From the NCBI GenBank assembly GCA_965227935.1, contig CBDDGS010000019.1, positions 310,001 through 374,000 of the forward strand: DNA of 64,000 bases, written 5' to 3'. The notes below the pieces were generated by a model. That model saw nothing but the letters and a program-made list of their open reading frames with translations. It was not told the DNA's origin and made no database searches. This DNA comes from JAWPMT01 sp965227935. GTDB taxonomy: Bacteria; Bacteroidota; Bacteroidia; Cytophagales; Cyclobacteriaceae. Below are positions 62,054 to 64,000 of this stretch, one piece after another. The first letter of the stretch is position 1; each line of letters begins with the position of its first letter. The translations under genes and the position numbers were made by a program.

Positions 62054-63058
62054 TTACAATTCCTCCAAAAAGGCGAGAGTATCCACGTTGTCCGCGTAGT
62101 CCCAGACATCGGGCATTTGCGTTGTACCAAAAGGGATAGCTCCTTCGAGCCCATTGGCGACCACACATTGCAGTTTATCTTCCTGCGTCCGTAATTGGCT
62201 TTTTAGGTGATCGGTGCTCTCGTAAGACTGCCAGTATGTAACCGCAATTGGCGACACCAACTGCTCACTTTCCAGCCATAGACTGAATCCCGTGTCGAGG
62301 TGGGGCTCCTTATTTACAAGGTAGATCGACTTGTTGTAGTCGTAGTTGTTTTTGTATTTGTGATGGTCCGTCAATGAACCAGAGGACTCCCACAAAGGGA
62401 AAAGGGACCTGATGTCATACCCCTGTGGTACGTAGATCTTCGATACGTTGCGACAGCCCAGACCAAAGTAGCTGTAGACATCTTTTCCTAAGGCGGTCAG
62501 TTCCTCCTCGTCCTCCTCTCCCCCAAGGACCGCTACCGACGTTCGGTTTTTGCGAATGATGTGAGGCATCTTGCTGAAGTAGTAGTGAAAGTACCTTGCG
62601 GAATTATCACTGCCGGTGGCTATGACCGCGTTGATGTCTTTGAGCATCTCTCTCCGCTCGATCATCGTGCCCATCTGAGGCTCGACTTCCGTAAGCCATG
62701 TGAGCAGTTGTCCTATGAGTACTTCGTCCTGAGAGCTCATTTTGATGGCTGCGCGGTGTCCGCTTATCAGGACGCAGAGCATGTCGTGAAAGCCCACCAT
62801 CGGTATATTCCCAGCCATGACTATACCGACCGTCAAAGGTTCTTTGCTGGTCAGATCATATTTTGAAATCCATTGTGATAGCTTTTCGGGTTCCAATAGA
62901 CGGATCACACCCCTCCAGGCCAGGTCGAGATTGGAAGCGGTAAACCATGGGTTGTTTATCAGCGCCCGACGAAACAGGCTTTCTTTGTCCTGCTCATCGA
63001 TTTCCAACATTTTGCCCTGTAGCGAGGTGAAAGCAGCAATCCTTTGGTCGAGATTCAT
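62054..63058 (-). CDS. LuxC-type acyl-CoA reductase
   Basis: 334 residues from ATG 63058; the longer ORF start at 63193 would add a 45-residue extension that overlaps the divergent promoter region and lacks family character. The sequence matches the LuxC/acyl-CoA reductase (aldehyde dehydrogenase fold) group often encoded next to a 4Fe-4S ferredoxin in Bacteroidota: VGIVMAGNIPMVGFHDMLCVLISGHRAAIKMSSQDEVL, VIATGSDNSARYFHYYF, ILGLGCRNVSKIYVPQGYD. The catalytic Cys is probably C255 in this region; the product would be a fatty aldehyde or a thioester-derived intermediate. It is divergent from the ferredoxin at 63213 with 154 bases between starts. Confidence 0.8.
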   Translation of the reverse strand: MNLDQRIAAFTSLQGKMLEIDEQDKESLFRRALINNPWFTASNLDLAWRGVIRLLEPEKLSQWISKYDLTSKEPLTVGIVMAGNIPMVGFHDMLCVLISGHRAAIKMSSQDEVLIGQLLTWLTEVEPQMGTMIERREMLKDINAVIATGSDNSARYFHYYFSKMPHIIRKNRTSVAVLGGEEDEEELTALGKDVYSYFGLGCRNVSKIYVPQGYDIRSLFPLWESSGSLTDHHKYKNNYDYNKSIYLVNKEPHLDTGFSLWLESEQLVSPIAVTYWQSYESTDHLKSQLRTQEDKLQCVVANGLEGAIPFGTTQMPDVWDYADNVDTLAFLEEL

Positions 63059-63212
63059 GATTTGGGTAAAAGGCAAAAATAGGCCGTAAACATTTGCTGC
63101 CTGTGACTGTTGGATCAATAAACAAGGCAATCCTTTTTCCTCGAAAATTGGTTTATTAATTTCGAAGTTCAATTTGAAAAGCAAAGGAATCAACCCTTAA
63201 AATAAAATTATC

Positions 63213-63557
63213 ATGGCTATAATGATCACTGACGAGTGCATCAATTGTGGTGCCTGTGAGCCGGAGTGTCCTAATACGGCGATCTACGAAGGAGGTGTCG
63301 AATGGAAGTGGTCAGATGGCACTGACCTCAAGGAAGTAGAGTTGGAGGATGGCAAAGTCATTGACGCCAACGAGGTGCAGGAGCCGGTTTCTGACGAATT
63401 CTATTACATCGTTTCTGGAAAGTGCACCGAGTGCACGGGCTTTCATGAGGAGCCGCAGTGTGCTGCCGTTTGTCCCGTTGATTGCTGCGTGGATGATCCG
63501 GACTATGTGGAGACCGAGGAAGAGTTGACGGCGAAGAAGGAATGGATGCACGTCTGA
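63213..63557 (+). CDS. 4Fe-4S dicluster ferredoxin
   Basis: 114 residues. The first cluster motif is C9-x2-C12-x2-C15-x3-C19-P (CINCGACEPECP) and the second lies in CTECTGFHEEPQCAAVCPVDCC. The insert between them (about 25-70, EGGVEWKWSDGTDLKEVELEDGKV) is typical of the Alvin-type ferredoxins. It is divergent from the LuxC-type reductase, and in related genomes the next gene is often serC. It probably supplies electrons for a cytosolic reductase. Followed by a terminator. Confidence 0.93.
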   Translation: MAIMITDECINCGACEPECPNTAIYEGGVEWKWSDGTDLKEVELEDGKVIDANEVQEPVSDEFYYIVSGKCTECTGFHEEPQCAAVCPVDCCVDDPDYVETEEELTAKKEWMHV

Positions 63558-63600
63558 CCGATCCTTCAGCTCCATCTAGTTAGAAATTATTTAAAAAGGA

Positions 63601-63647
63601 AGAGGAAGACTCGCACGGCTATTTGCCAGCGGCCTTCCTCTTTTTTT
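63601..63647 (+). terminator. rho-independent terminator after the ferredoxin gene
   Basis: AGAGGAAG (63601-63608) pairs with CTTCCTCT (63634-63641) followed by seven T in total; the loop is long (25 bases), so efficiency is uncertain. Confidence 0.6.
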
Positions 63648-63667
63648 ATGCGTGATACTATCTTATG

Positions 63668-64000
63668 CTATTCGTCTTTGATACCCTCGAATGCAAAGGC
63701 ACCGGGTACTTCCTCCAGCAGCTGTCGGTTGTACTGGACGTTGCCAGACCGTCGCTGATTGCCTGAGGCTACGGTATAAGTGTATTTTCCGTCAGGTAGT
63801 TCGATGGCGTCCATCGTAAGCTCATCATCCACGTAGGCAGAGAGAAACTCGAAACGAGCCCCCTGCAAGTCCATGAGAATGACTGTTGAGTTGTCTTCTA
63901 CAAACCCTCCGAAGAAGCTGATCGTCTGTGCCTCAATGTCCACGCGATACGATAGGCGCTCGGAGTAGGGAGTCATTCTGGCTACCACCGGAGGATGCTC
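63668..64000 (-). CDS. C-terminal part of an exported or surface protein, truncated at the window edge
   Basis: The frame is open to the right edge and no start is forced, so the protein is longer than the 110 residues seen. The visible part is beta-rich with a repeated pattern (RVDIEAQTISFFGGFVEDNSTVILMDLQG, IELPDGKYTYTVASGNQRRSG), suggesting an Ig-like or DUF3244-like module often found at the end of secreted Bacteroidota proteins. The family is not confirmed. The gene converges with the ferredoxin terminator. Confidence 0.5.
   Translation of the reverse strand, partial: EHPPVVARMTPYSERLSYRVDIEAQTISFFGGFVEDNSTVILMDLQGARFEFLSAYVDDELTMDAIELPDGKYTYTVASGNQRRSGNVQYNRQLLEEVPGAFAFEGIKDE

Noticed and set aside
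1..64000. CRISPR arrays, prophage, IS elements or defence-type operons
   Set aside because: No regularly spaced repeats, integrase, transposase or known defence proteins were found; the only nuclease-domain gene is the small GIY-YIG protein.

Overview
The window looks like a chromosomal segment of a Bacteroidota bacterium, most likely a Cytophagales-type marine or soil member; this is inferred from gene content and no taxonomy search was possible. Pointers are a short primary sigma factor (287 aa), promoters that fit the Bacteroidota consensus (TTTG, about 19 bases, TAnnTTTG) upstream of the tRNA and of a PadR gene, few Shine-Dalgarno sequences, a bacillithiol gene, a LytS/LytTR pair, a PadR/FtsX-permease pair with a permease prefix domain, several DUF4136, DUF4230, DUF349 and outer-membrane barrel proteins, and both aconitases. 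Base composition is near 50 percent GC by eye. No phage, IS element, rRNA operon or CRISPR array is seen.

Layout. 1-5.9 kb: housekeeping genes (end of an LptF/LptG permease, rpsO, pnp, rpoD, trxB, bshB1). 5.9-11.5 kb: two-component pair, DUF1761 membrane protein, GT2 glycosyltransferase with pdxH, then miaE with a YqgE/AlgH gene. 11.5-17 kb: a very acidic, His-rich DUF349 protein, tRNA-Thr(UGU) followed by a GIY-YIG cassette between direct repeats, and a TPR histidine kinase. 17.4-25.8 kb: envelope genes (barrels, DUF4136, DUF1254/DUF1214, Gly-zipper, SnoaL-like lipoprotein) arranged on both sides of a TPR regulator with a DNA-binding-like N-terminus; a near-identical palindromic motif lies upstream of the regulator and of the downstream plus-strand block.

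26-35.8 kb: periplasmic oxidative metabolism: a sterol-desaturase-like membrane hydroxylase, a PQQ dehydrogenase fused to cytochrome c, a diheme cytochrome whose start codon sits in a perfect inverted repeat, a [2Fe-2S]/molybdopterin oxidoreductase pair of isoquinoline oxidoreductase type, a PhoD-like phosphatase and a DUF4230 protein. 36-42.9 kb: an extremely acidic lipoprotein, a TPR membrane protein, an XRE regulator, then a GMC oxidoreductase, gluconate-dehydrogenase-subunit-3-like protein and ROK kinase, and a double CDGSH protein. 43-51.8 kb: MarR plus hppD, exported M14 and M20 peptidases, an 850-base gene-free stretch of degenerate intergenic repeats, a lipoprotein and a carboxypeptidase-regulatory-like protein. 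51.9-64 kb: FtsX-type permease with its PadR regulator, an alpha/beta hydrolase, acnA, acnB, a LuxC-type acyl-CoA reductase divergent from a 4Fe-4S ferredoxin, and a truncated gene at the right edge.

The most interesting unexplained items are the mirrored envelope cluster with its shared operator-like motif, the start-codon-embracing inverted repeat at 30017-30074, the interlocking inverted repeats in front of rpoD, the repeat-flanked GIY-YIG cassette next to tRNA-Thr, and a terminator-ended gene-free transcript candidate near 50.6 kb. No single locus can be called a new system from the sequence alone.
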